From Lysobacterales bacterium (GTDB lineage: Bacteria; Pseudomonadota; Gammaproteobacteria; Xanthomonadales; SZUA-36), in contig JAOZKI010000016.1 of NCBI GenBank assembly GCA_029935455.1, positions 2,437 to 42,435 on the forward strand: 39,999 nt of DNA. The letters are read 5' to 3'. The notes beneath the pieces are model-generated. The model saw nothing but the letters and a program-made list of their open reading frames with translations. It was not told the origin of the DNA and did no database searches. The translations under genes and the position numbers were made by a program. Of this stretch, positions 16,513 through 24,511 are shown in pieces. Within the stretch, counting starts at the first letter, position 1. Each line of letters starts with the position of its first letter.

Positions 16513-18032
16513 GCCAGCACCTCCTGGGCCGCGTTGTAGCCAGCCATACCGGTCAGGTCTCCCGCCGGATGACAACCGGCCCCACACAGCCACAGGCCAG
16601 CGACCGGTGATTCGTACTGAGCGGCCTCATAGGTGGGGCGCATCATAAGCGCCTGATCCAGGGCAAATTCCGTATGGTGCCAATGCCCTCCGGTGACGCC
16701 ATAGTGCTGCTCCAGGTCGACCGGCGACAGCAATTCATGGCCCAGCATCTGCTCCCGCAAGCCTGGCGCGCTGCGCTCCATGACCGCCAGAGCGCGCGCG
16801 GCCAGATCGGCCTTGGCGGCCTCATCCCAACCGGCGCGAAGGGCGTGCGGCGCAAACATTACATGAGCACTGAGCACATGCTGGCCCGCCGGTGCGAGTT
16901 CTGGCGTCTCCAGCGTCGGTACGCACGCTTCCAGCACCGGCTGCTCCGAGTACTCGCCGTATTTGGACGCATCGAAGGCGAATTCAATGGCGTCCAGCGA
17001 GGGAGCAAACAGGAGACGCCCCTGTGCGGACTCCAGGCCGTCAAAATTCGGCTCACCGTCCAGCGCGATGTTCAGCTTGGCGACCAGACCGTTACAACGC
17101 AGGCGCCCGATACGATTGGAGAACCCAACCTCCAGATGCTGCACACCCAGCAGCTTCACAAAGGTGGTTTGCGGGTCTGCTGAAGAAATGACCTGCTCGG
17201 CGCTAATTTCCTCGCCACTGGCCAGGCGCACGCCGGCGGCCTGCTGGCCCTTGCTGTCCGCGGCCACCAGAATCTTGGCCACGGGCGCGTTGGTCTCCAA
17301 CGTCACGCCCGCCGCGCTGGCTGCACTGCCCAGTGCATGAATCAAAGAAGTGCCAGCGCAATGACTCTGACTCGCCATGCGATAGAGCATCATGAGAACC
17401 GCATTGTTGGGCGAACGCGGTGCCATGCGCGAGCCAATCAGTCCATCCCAGGCCAACAGCGCCTTGAGCGCTTCGTCTTCGAAGTGCTCGTCAACCAGAT
17501 CACGCATGGGCAGGGAAAAGACCCGCAGAAATTCCCGCATGTCCTCTTTACCGAGGCGCCGTAAGCGCAGCCCCACCTGTCCAAGTGGCAGGAGCGATTT
17601 CACCGGACCCTTGGCAATGCGCGGCATGGTCTTGTGCCAGGACGGTTCGAGCGCATCTGCAAAGCGCTGCAGTCGCGCCCGAAACTCGGGCCAGGCAGCC
17701 GCATCCTCGACCGAGGCGCCTGCCAAGGTTTCGCCGCGGACCACTCGCGGCGCAGTGCCATCACCGGCCAAGGCGGTGAAGGGCGCGGGGGGCGCCAGCT
17801 TCAGACCATGTTGTTCCAGGCCGAGGGCGCGTGCCACGGTGGGCGAAAAATGATGGGACGACGGCGCCACGGGCGCTTTGAAGCCCTTATGAAACTCACG
17901 GGCGCGCGCCAGACCGCCGGCCTCGCCGTGGGCCTCAAGTACCAGCACACGTTGGCCAGCCCTGGCCAGTTGGGTCGCACAGACCAGGCCGTTGTGGCCC
18001 GCGCCTATTACAATGGTGTCGAAATCGCGCAT
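16509..18032 (-). CDS. Phytoene-desaturase/PYROXD2-type FAD oxidoreductase (first gene of operon)
   Basis: This 507-residue flavoprotein is a paralogue of the next gene. It starts FDTIVIGAGHNGLVCATQLARAG (cited in part as TIVIGAGHNGLVCATQL), carries VLEAHGEAGGLARA, and ends with the FAD-binding GLWLCGAGCHPAGDLTGMAGYNAA region. The ATG at 18032 was chosen over a TTG two codons earlier. It is the promoter-proximal gene of the three-gene operon and is divergent from the AraC-type regulator with a 157-base spacer. Having two diverged copies in one operon suggests a heteromeric enzyme or two successive oxidations. Confidence 0.9.
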   Translation of the reverse strand: MRDFDTIVIGAGHNGLVCATQLARAGQRVLVLEAHGEAGGLARAREFHKGFKAPVAPSSHHFSPTVARALGLEQHGLKLAPPAPFTALAGDGTAPRVVRGETLAGASVEDAAAWPEFRARLQRFADALEPSWHKTMPRIAKGPVKSLLPLGQVGLRLRRLGKEDMREFLRVFSLPMRDLVDEHFEDEALKALLAWDGLIGSRMAPRSPNNAVLMMLYRMASQSHCAGTSLIHALGSAASAAGVTLETNAPVAKILVAADSKGQQAAGVRLASGEEISAEQVISSADPQTTFVKLLGVQHLEVGFSNRIGRLRCNGLVAKLNIALDGEPNFDGLESAQGRLLFAPSLDAIEFAFDASKYGEYSEQPVLEACVPTLETPELAPAGQHVLSAHVMFAPHALRAGWDEAAKADLAARALAVMERSAPGLREQMLGHELLSPVDLEQHYGVTGGHWHHTEFALDQALMMRPTYEAAQYESPVAGLWLCGAGCHPAGDLTGMAGYNAAQEVLA

Positions 18033-18150
18033 GCGCAAATGTCCGGAATGGGATCGGGGAGCGTAAAGGTAGACAGGGCGATGCGTACTGACCTCCCGCC
18101 CTACAGGCCCGTCACGGCATTTGGTGTACTATCTAGCCGACAACGAGAAA

Positions 18151-18168
18151 TCACCGCCAGAACGGTGA
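18151..18168. promoter_or_regulatory. Inverted repeat, possible operator between the divergent units
   Basis: TCACCG and CGGTGA form a perfect 6-bp inverted repeat around a 6-base spacer. It lies 22 bases before the regulator start, downstream of a possible TACTAT -10 at 18127-18132. A self-control site for the AraC-type protein is possible; AraC proteins more often bind direct repeats, so this is tentative. Confidence 0.3.
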
Positions 18169-18189
18169 CCGAGACGGGAGTGACACACC

Positions 18190-18960
18190 ATGCATGCGCA
18201 AAAATTCGTAGACAGCTATCTCGAGGCCTGGAATCAGGCTGACGCCAAAGCCGTAGCCCGCCATCTGGCGCGCGATGGCGTCTACCTGGATGTGCCGGAA
18301 AATGCTCATCGCAGCCGGGATGAATTGATCGCCAATCTGGCCGATTTTTTCCGCCAGTCGAAGCATCATTACGAACTGATCGGCGATATCCTCGCTAATG
18401 ACAATACCATCGCCTTTCAGTACCGCATGACCCCAAGCGACGGCAAAGGTGAAGCGATTCGCGGTGCCGAATTTATCACCTTGCATGGTGACAGCGCCGT
18501 CTCCATTCGCGACTACTATGATGTGCCGGACGCGGCGCGGCCCGCCGGCGCGGCCGAGACCGTTTCGCGACAGGCACAGCCCGTCAAATATGCAAAGTCC
18601 GGACTCAGCGAGTCGCAGATCGCGCGCTACAAGGCACGACTGGACGAAATGATGGGCGAACAGGAGGCCTATTTGCAGCCGGATCTGACCCTGCCCAGCC
18701 TGGCCAAAGCTGCTGGCTGCTCCGTGAATCATTTGTCCCAGGTCATCAATGCCGGCTTTGGCATGAGCTTCTTTGACTGGGTCAGTCAGTTCCGCATTGA
18801 ACGCGCCAAGGAACTGCTTGCTGATGAGGCCAGCCGGGACGAACCGGTACTCACCATCGCCTTCGCAGTGGGCTTCAACTCCAATTCTGCGTTCTACTCC
18901 GCCTTTCGGAAATGGGTAGGACAAACCCCAACGCAGTATCGCAAGGCGCAATTTGACTGA
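18190..18960 (+). CDS. AraC-family transcriptional regulator with NTF2/SnoaL-like sensor domain
   Basis: The 256-residue protein has two parts. Residues 1 to about 115 look like a SnoaL/NTF2-like fold: FVDSYLEAWNQADAKAVARHL, then VYLDVPENAHRSRDEL and an ISIRDYYDV-type ending. Residues about 145-256 form an AraC DNA-binding domain with two helix-turn-helix units: LPSLAKAAGCSVNHLSQVIN and VLTIAFAVGFNSNSAFYSAF, closing with FRKWVGQTPTQYRK. AraC proteins usually have a cupin or other sensor, so the SnoaL-like part may bind the pathway's small molecule. A GGGAG ribosome site precedes the ATG. It is divergent from the two-flavoprotein/GcvT operon, which it probably controls. Confidence 0.88.
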   Translation: MHAQKFVDSYLEAWNQADAKAVARHLARDGVYLDVPENAHRSRDELIANLADFFRQSKHHYELIGDILANDNTIAFQYRMTPSDGKGEAIRGAEFITLHGDSAVSIRDYYDVPDAARPAGAAETVSRQAQPVKYAKSGLSESQIARYKARLDEMMGEQEAYLQPDLTLPSLAKAAGCSVNHLSQVINAGFGMSFFDWVSQFRIERAKELLADEASRDEPVLTIAFAVGFNSNSAFYSAFRKWVGQTPTQYRKAQFD

Positions 18961-19024
18961 CCGCCAGAGGGCGCCAACCGCTTTGTGCCTGTAGGGTGGG
19001 AATACCCCCACCCTCGGCGCGCGT

Positions 19025-19921
19025 ATGCTGCCCGCCGTGAATGCTATCACCAACATGAGCCGTCGCTGGGATTTACACCGAATCCAGCAGCTGGTGAAGT
19101 GGACTGTCTACGTCCTCGTTTTCGTCAACTTTTGCGTCTATCTCTACGACGACATCACCCGCGCCTCGCATGCCCTGCATGATCAGTCCACGCTTATGGA
19201 TGTGCTTGGCAGCTTTGCCACCAGCAGCGCGGTGCTTGCCTGGCTGCTGCTGCTGGCCATGTTCGAGCTGGAAACCTACGCACTTGAAGATTCAGAGTGG
19301 ACCGGTTGGGTTGCCCGTCTGGTTCATGGCCTGAGACTGGTCTGCTTTGTCGTTATTGCGCACACGGTCTTTGCTTTCGCCGAATGGTGTTGGGACCTCC
19401 GTATCGATCAGGTCGTTGAGCCGAGCAACGGCGCCTGCGCCCTGGTCGATAGCGATTTTTCCTGGACCTACAACCTCGAGTACTGGGACATTAGCGCTGA
19501 AAACTGCGAGGCACTCAGCGCTTCCGGGCCGGTTTACCGCCTGGGCGAAGACGCGGTGGTCACCGATGCCAAGGGCCTGCGCCTTGAGCGCCAACTGGCA
19601 CTGGCAGATATGGGTGAGATCATTGCTTGGCTGATTGTTATTCTGGCCATGGAAATTATGGTGCGCCTCCAGGGCAAGGGCGTCACTGACGGCCCGCTCA
19701 TGCGCCGTCTGAAACTGACCAAATATCTGCTTTACGGATTCCTCAGCTGCCTCGCGCTGTGGTGGAATTCCCTGGGACACACCTTATATCTATGGGACAC
19801 ATTCCTATGGATCGCGGGCTTCGCGGCAATTGAAATGAATCTCAACGAATGGCGCGATGAGATTCTTGAAGAGCGCACCAGGACCCAGAAACAGGACGCG
19901 GCGCCGGTTGAACCGTCATGA
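19025..19921 (+). CDS. Unknown six-helix membrane protein
   Basis: I do not recognise this family. The 298-residue protein has about six hydrophobic helices: near 25-45 (VYVLVFVNFCVYLY), 62-85, 100-120, 197-217, 228-250 and 258-275. Between helices 3 and 4 is a polar loop of about 75 residues holding two cysteines (NGACALV and ENCEALS) that could form a disulfide outside the cytoplasm. The C-terminus is charged and ends EERTRTQKQDAAPVEPS. Neither the ATG at 19025 nor one at 19055 has a good ribosome site, so the start is uncertain. It lies between the regulator and a flavoprotein gene on the same strand, with no clear functional link. Confidence 0.75.
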   Translation: MLPAVNAITNMSRRWDLHRIQQLVKWTVYVLVFVNFCVYLYDDITRASHALHDQSTLMDVLGSFATSSAVLAWLLLLAMFELETYALEDSEWTGWVARLVHGLRLVCFVVIAHTVFAFAEWCWDLRIDQVVEPSNGACALVDSDFSWTYNLEYWDISAENCEALSASGPVYRLGEDAVVTDAKGLRLERQLALADMGEIIAWLIVILAMEIMVRLQGKGVTDGPLMRRLKLTKYLLYGFLSCLALWWNSLGHTLYLWDTFLWIAGFAAIEMNLNEWRDEILEERTRTQKQDAAPVEPS

Positions 19922-19972
19922 TTCGCGGCCAGCGATACCAATAACCAACGACCAGATAGAGAACGGCATCTC

Positions 19973-21262
19973 ATGAAGGCGGAAAATCAGCAGCAGGAAC
20001 ATACCGGCTCTTACTACGCAGCGTCGGTAAACGAGCACACCAGCTACCCCCAACTGAGCGACAGCCAAGAGGTGGACGTCTGCGTGGTCGGCGCCGGCTT
20101 CACCGGTGTCGCGACCGCATTAACACTGGCAGAGCGCGGCTTTTCCGTTGCCCTGCTGGAAGCGAATCGCGTGGGCTGGGGCGCGTCCGGACGCAACGGC
20201 GGCCAGCTCATTAACGGCATCAGCGGCTCTGCGAAAGTCAACAAAGCCAATGGCGGGAACTACGGTGACCTGCTGTGGGATCTCGGCTGGCGCGGCAACA
20301 CCATCATTCGGGAACGCATTGAAAAATACGGCATTCAATGCGACTTCAAGGAAGGTTTCGTAGAAGTTGCTGTCAAACCGAAGCAGGTACCCTGGTTGGA
20401 GGAGTACGCCGAAGAACGGGAAGCGCGCAACTTTCCCCATCGCTGGGAGATCTGGTCACGCGAAGAGACCCGGGACAAGCTGGGAACCGATGCCTACCAC
20501 GGTGCCTTCGCCTGCTTTCGAGACGGCCACCTGCACCCGCTCAACCTCTGTATCGGCGAGGCCAAAGCGGCAGCAAGCCTGGGGGTGAAGATCTTCGAAC
20601 AGTCACCGGTCACGAAGATCGATCACGGTGACCGTCCGGTGGTCCACACGGCCAAGGGACAGATCAAGGCCAATGCCGTGGTGCTGGCCGGCAACGCCTA
20701 CGGCCAACTCGAACCCAAGCACCTTTCCAATCTGGTGTTCCCGGCGGGCAGCTACATTATTGCCACCGAGCCCCTGTCCAACGATATGGTTGCGGAGATC
20801 AACCGGGAAGATGTCGCCGTCTGCGACGTGAACAATGTGGTGGACTACTACCGGCTGTCCGGTGACCGACGCCTGCTTTACGGCGGTGCGTGCAACTACT
20901 CAGGCCGTGACCCGAGCGATATCGAGGCCTTCATCCGGCCACGCATGGAACGCGTCTATCCCCAGATGAAAGACGTGCGTATCGAGTACCAGTGGGGCGG
21001 CAAAATCGGCATCGTGCTCAACCGCGTTCCCGCCGTTGGCCGCATAAACGGCAACGTCTACTACTGCCAGGGCTATTCCGGCCATGGCGTGAATGCCACC
21101 CATGTCATGGGTGAGGTGATGGCCGATGCCATTGGCGGCACACTGGAAGCCTTTGACCTGTTTGCGAATGTGGGTCATTTCCGCATCCCCGGTACCCGTT
21201 GGCTGGGCAATCAGATTATCGCCCTCGGCATGCTGTACTACAAAATGAAAGACAAGATTTAA
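19973..21262 (+). CDS. Gamma-glutamylputrescine oxidase-like FAD oxidoreductase (DAO family)
   Basis: A 429-residue D-amino-acid-oxidase-type flavoprotein. The N-terminus SYYAASVNEHTSYPQL followed by the VDVCVVGAGFTGVATALTLA Rossmann motif and LEANRVGWGASGRNGGQL closely follows the layout of PuuB. PuuB oxidises gamma-glutamyl-putrescine to the aldehyde in the Puu pathway. The C-terminal FAD contact GYSGHGVNATHVMGE is present. PuuA, PuuC and PuuD are not in the window, so the real substrate may be another secondary amine. It is followed by an Na+/solute symporter on the same strand (60-base gap), a plausible uptake partner. Confidence 0.88.
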   Translation: MKAENQQQEHTGSYYAASVNEHTSYPQLSDSQEVDVCVVGAGFTGVATALTLAERGFSVALLEANRVGWGASGRNGGQLINGISGSAKVNKANGGNYGDLLWDLGWRGNTIIRERIEKYGIQCDFKEGFVEVAVKPKQVPWLEEYAEEREARNFPHRWEIWSREETRDKLGTDAYHGAFACFRDGHLHPLNLCIGEAKAAASLGVKIFEQSPVTKIDHGDRPVVHTAKGQIKANAVVLAGNAYGQLEPKHLSNLVFPAGSYIIATEPLSNDMVAEINREDVAVCDVNNVVDYYRLSGDRRLLYGGACNYSGRDPSDIEAFIRPRMERVYPQMKDVRIEYQWGGKIGIVLNRVPAVGRINGNVYYCQGYSGHGVNATHVMGEVMADAIGGTLEAFDLFANVGHFRIPGTRWLGNQIIALGMLYYKMKDKI

Positions 21263-21322
21263 CCCATGGACCAAGCGCTCCGGTTACACTGACCGCCGAC
21301 TGAGTTAGAGGGAACCCCAGCC

Positions 21323-23032
21323 ATGGACATATACGCCGGTGCCATTGCCGCCAGCCTGATCGTCTACCTGCTGGTAGGGAACTACGCCGGACGCCGGGTT
21401 AAACATCTAGACGACTATTTCGTCGCTGGACGTAATGCGCCGACCCTGCTGATCGTTGGCACCCTGGTGGCCAGCATCATGAGCACCAACGCCTTTCTTG
21501 GGGAAACGGGTTTTGTCTACGACGGACAGGCGGGGCCTTACCTGCTCTGGCCTGGCATCGCCGCCACCTTCTACGTTTGGGGCGCGCTTTTCTTCGGGCG
21601 GTACCTGCGCCGCAGCCGTGCCCTGACCGTGGCCGAATACTTTGGACAACGCTTTCAATCGCAGCGGGTTCAAACCATGGCCGGGATCACGATCATTTTT
21701 GGTCTTGGTGGCTACCTGCTGGCCGTCACACAGGGCGCTGCCTACCTGCTGACGCAGGTTGCAGACGTGAGCTACCACCAGGCGTTGATTATCAGCTGGC
21801 TGGGCTACACCGGCTTCACCCTTTACGCCGGCACCCGCGGGGTGATCATTACTGACACGCTCATGTTTCTGCTCTTCACCTCCATGGCCTTTGGCGCACT
21901 GGTGTTCCTGGTCGACGATGCCGGTGGTCTCAGCCAGTCCATCTTCGAGCTTGCCCAGCTACCGGAAAAACCCGACCTGATGAGCTGGAAAGGGGTTACC
22001 GGTGAGGATGCCGCATTTAGCTCCGGCGCTCACTTCGCCTTTTGGAACGTCACGCTGGCGCTGGCCTGGGGTCTGGTCTATGCGGTTAGCCCCTGGCAGT
22101 CCAGCCGCTACCTGGTCGCGCGCGACGAGCATGTGGTACTCCGTGCAGCGTTAATTGCGGCCATCTGCGTGACCTTCCTAGAGGTCGTGCTATACCTGGG
22201 TGGTGCCGTGATCAACCTCAGCGATCCGGGCATCGAACCTTCCCATCAGGTGATGGTGTACGCCGCACGGGAATTGCTGCCACCACTGCTGGGTGCCCTG
22301 CTGCTGGCGGGCATCATGGCCGCCGCCCTGTCTTCTGCATCCACCTTCATGTCCCTGGTGGGCTTTAGCGTTAGCAATGATCTGTTTCCCAAGCGCAAGA
22401 TTGATGAGCAACGCATGCTGCGCATCAGTCGTTGGACCATGCTGGGCATTGGCCTGCTTAGTTTGGCCGTGGCCTTCGTGGCGCCCGTCGATCTGTTCTG
22501 GCTGGTCTATTTCGTGGGCACCTTGTACGCCTCCTCCTGGGGTCCGGTGGCACTCATGTCGGTCTGGAGCAAGCGCATTACTGCCAATGCCGCATTCTGG
22601 GGCATTCTCTCCGGCTTCCTGTTCAATGTGGGCCCCAAAGGACTGGAAACCTTGGGCTGGGTCAGCCTGCCCATCTGGCTGGACCCGATCCTACTCGGCG
22701 GCCTGGTCAGTCTGCTGGTCATTCTGTTGGTTTCCCGACTGGACTGCCCAAGCGACGCGGAGCATCGTTACCGCGAACAACTGCACCAGACGCCGGCGGA
22801 AGATCGCGTCAGCGGCAAGCTGCTCACGACCGCGCGCTTGCCCTGGCTCATGGTGATCTATTCCCTTGGCCTTACCGTGGTCTATCTGGTGTACTATCTG
22901 CCGCCGTTTAGAGCCGCCACCGGCGCAAGCGGGACCGCAGAATTAATCGTGATTTCGTTTGGGCCGTTGTTATGGGTGTTCACCGCCCTGTTCGCGCGTC
23001 GTACCATTTTGCGCGAATACGGAAAACCCTGA
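21323..23032 (+). CDS. Sodium:solute symporter (SSS family)
   Basis: The 569-residue protein has the SSS (PutP/SGLT) architecture. It starts with a short first helix and the motif RRVKHLDDYFVAGRNAP, followed by ASIMSTNAFLGETGFVYDGQ in the Na+-site region, and the conserved AALSSASTFMSLVGFSVSNDLF near residues 332-355, with roughly 13 membrane helices in all. SSS carriers import amino acids, sugars, organic acids or osmolytes with Na+. A purine-rich AGAGGGA element precedes the ATG. The position behind a PuuB-like oxidase suggests an amine or amino-acid substrate, but this is inference. Confidence 0.92.
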   Translation: MDIYAGAIAASLIVYLLVGNYAGRRVKHLDDYFVAGRNAPTLLIVGTLVASIMSTNAFLGETGFVYDGQAGPYLLWPGIAATFYVWGALFFGRYLRRSRALTVAEYFGQRFQSQRVQTMAGITIIFGLGGYLLAVTQGAAYLLTQVADVSYHQALIISWLGYTGFTLYAGTRGVIITDTLMFLLFTSMAFGALVFLVDDAGGLSQSIFELAQLPEKPDLMSWKGVTGEDAAFSSGAHFAFWNVTLALAWGLVYAVSPWQSSRYLVARDEHVVLRAALIAAICVTFLEVVLYLGGAVINLSDPGIEPSHQVMVYAARELLPPLLGALLLAGIMAAALSSASTFMSLVGFSVSNDLFPKRKIDEQRMLRISRWTMLGIGLLSLAVAFVAPVDLFWLVYFVGTLYASSWGPVALMSVWSKRITANAAFWGILSGFLFNVGPKGLETLGWVSLPIWLDPILLGGLVSLLVILLVSRLDCPSDAEHRYREQLHQTPAEDRVSGKLLTTARLPWLMVIYSLGLTVVYLVYYLPPFRAATGASGTAELIVISFGPLLWVFTALFARRTILREYGKP

Positions 23033-23087
23033 TGCGGCGCGGACAATCTCCTCACACACGCCGCCGGGTCAAGGAACGAAAACTGCC

Positions 23088-23282
23088 ATGAGCACCCCTG
23101 AAGCAGCTGCCACGGATTCACCCTGCATCAATATTTGTCGTCTTGACGAGCAGGGCTTTTGCGTCGGTTGCCGCCGATCCATGGAGGAAATCTCAGCATG
23201 GGTCCGGCTGAGTCATTCGCAACGCGTGGCGGTGCTAAGGGCCTGTGAGGCGCGCGGTCTCGCCTGCCATCAGCCGCGCTAG
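23088..23282 (+). CDS. DUF1289 small Cys-rich protein
   Basis: A 64-residue protein with the DUF1289 signature: SPCINICRLDEQGFCVGCRR at residues 11-30, followed by MEEISAWVRLSHSQR. Four cysteines (C13, C17, C25, C28) are placed like a metal site; the biochemical function of the family is not established. The ATG at 23088 lies behind AAGGAA and gives the usual DUF1289 length; longer readings upstream run back into the symporter gene. Its last four bases overlap the end of the convergent sixA gene. Confidence 0.88.
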   Translation: MSTPEAAATDSPCINICRLDEQGFCVGCRRSMEEISAWVRLSHSQRVAVLRACEARGLACHQPR

Positions 23283-23806
23283 CATGCCTTGAGCGCCAGC
23301 GAACCGGCGCCCTTAGGCGTGTCGTAGGCCAGCAGCTCACCCCGCATGCTTGCAGCAAGTGCCCAGGGTTGGGCGGGCATGGCAATCACCGCGATGGCGG
23401 CGGTCGGCATGGAGCCAACAGAGGCGCCAGTGAGCTGGTGAACCCACTGGCTCATGGTCGGATTGTGCCCCGTCAACATGACCCGATGGACCGCATCAGG
23501 CACCTGCTCCAGGGCCTCCTGCATGCCACCGATACCGGCGAAGTACAGTGATCGCTGTAAATGAATCCGTGTCGCATCCAGTCCCAGGGCATCAGCGATC
23601 AAAGCGGCGGTCTGCTGTGCTCTGGCAGCCGGACTACTCACAATCAGTTCCACTTGATGGCCATGCGCCAGCAGGCGCCGACCCATTTCCGGTGCGGCCT
23701 GGAGCCCGCGCCGATTCAGCGGGCGTTGCAGGTCCTCCAGCCCGCTATCGTCCCAGGACGACTTGGCATGGCGCACAAGATATAGCCACCGCTGCTTTTG
23801 GCTCAC
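23279..23806 (-). CDS. sixA: Phosphohistidine phosphatase SixA-type
   Basis: A 175-residue histidine-phosphatase-superfamily protein. The catalytic motif is RHAKS at residues 12-16 with H13 as the nucleophile, and the second conserved histidine lies in LTGHNPTMS. SixA removes phosphate from histidine on HPt domains or on PTS protein NPr. The start is a GTG at 23806 supported by a GGGGAG ribosome site 7 bases away. The length fits SixA (about 160 residues). The gene has no operon partner. Confidence 0.87.
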   Translation of the reverse strand: MSQKQRWLYLVRHAKSSWDDSGLEDLQRPLNRRGLQAAPEMGRRLLAHGHQVELIVSSPAARAQQTAALIADALGLDATRIHLQRSLYFAGIGGMQEALEQVPDAVHRVMLTGHNPTMSQWVHQLTGASVGSMPTAAIAVIAMPAQPWALAASMRGELLAYDTPKGAGSLALKAC

Positions 23807-23857
23807 GGCTACTCCCCGACGCCTTGGAATAGGTTAGAGGCCGGCATCATGCGCGCA

Positions 23858-24319
23858 TTAAAGGCCGTGCGCTGCACACTCCAGATCCGCATAAGCGGTA
23901 AAGTGCCAACGACCATCAGCCAGATCTGCCAGATACCAGCCACAGGACACGGCCTGCGGCTCGCTTTCGTAATGATCCAGCCAGCGGGCCTTGAAGACCA
24001 CCGTTGACGCGTTAATGCGATCTACCTTCAACCCGGTCAGCTCCGCGCCCAGCCAGCCTTCGGCCAGCCACTCCTGCATGGGTGCGCCCAACCATTCCTG
24101 CTTGGCCGTGCGGGACAGGGTGCCGTTATGCTCGTGGGTCTCAACCTCGTCCGCATAGTACTCAAGAATGGTCTCAAGCTGGCTGCCCGGATCATCATTC
24201 CAGAGCGGCGCATAAGCTTCCTCAAACCACTTTTGTGGATCATTACTGGCCATCTCAGCCGAGGCTGCGCCAGCAATCAGAGCGAGAACAAAAAATCCTT
24301 GCAGATGGCGTGCCGTCAC
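23858..24319 (-). CDS. Secreted small protein of unknown function, NTF2-like by appearance
   Basis: About 153 residues with a signal peptide ending AGAASAEMA. The mature part has KWFEEAYAPLWNDDPGSQLETILEYYADEVETHEHNG (cited in part as ILEYYADEVETHEHNG), reminiscent of NTF2/SnoaL-like folds, and a C-terminal GRWHFTAYADLEC. Two GTG codons compete; the one at 24319 sits 7 bases behind AAGGAG, while the one at 24325 is too close to it. It is divergent from the sulfotransferase gene. No function can be assigned. Confidence 0.75.
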   Translation of the reverse strand: MTARHLQGFFVLALIAGAASAEMASNDPQKWFEEAYAPLWNDDPGSQLETILEYYADEVETHEHNGTLSRTAKQEWLGAPMQEWLAEGWLGAELTGLKVDRINASTVVFKARWLDHYESEPQAVSCGWYLADLADGRWHFTAYADLECAAHGL

Positions 24320-24511
24320 GGTCACTCTCCTTTTTCAGATACCCAGTTAGTCAAACGCAATTTGCATCCGCCGCCTGTCATGCCGGACGGTTGCCATATC
24401 TGCTCAACAATATAGCAGGCCCATGCCCCGCGATGATGTCTGGCAGCTTGTCACCATCGATACAGCGGCTAGAATGCGCAGAGCGCCAACGATGGGAATA
24501 ATCGCCGCACC

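Noticed and set aside
14893-18032. Carotenoid biosynthesis genes
   Set aside because: The two flavoproteins resemble phytoene desaturases, but there is no phytoene synthase, crtE or crtY, and they are coupled to a GcvT gene.
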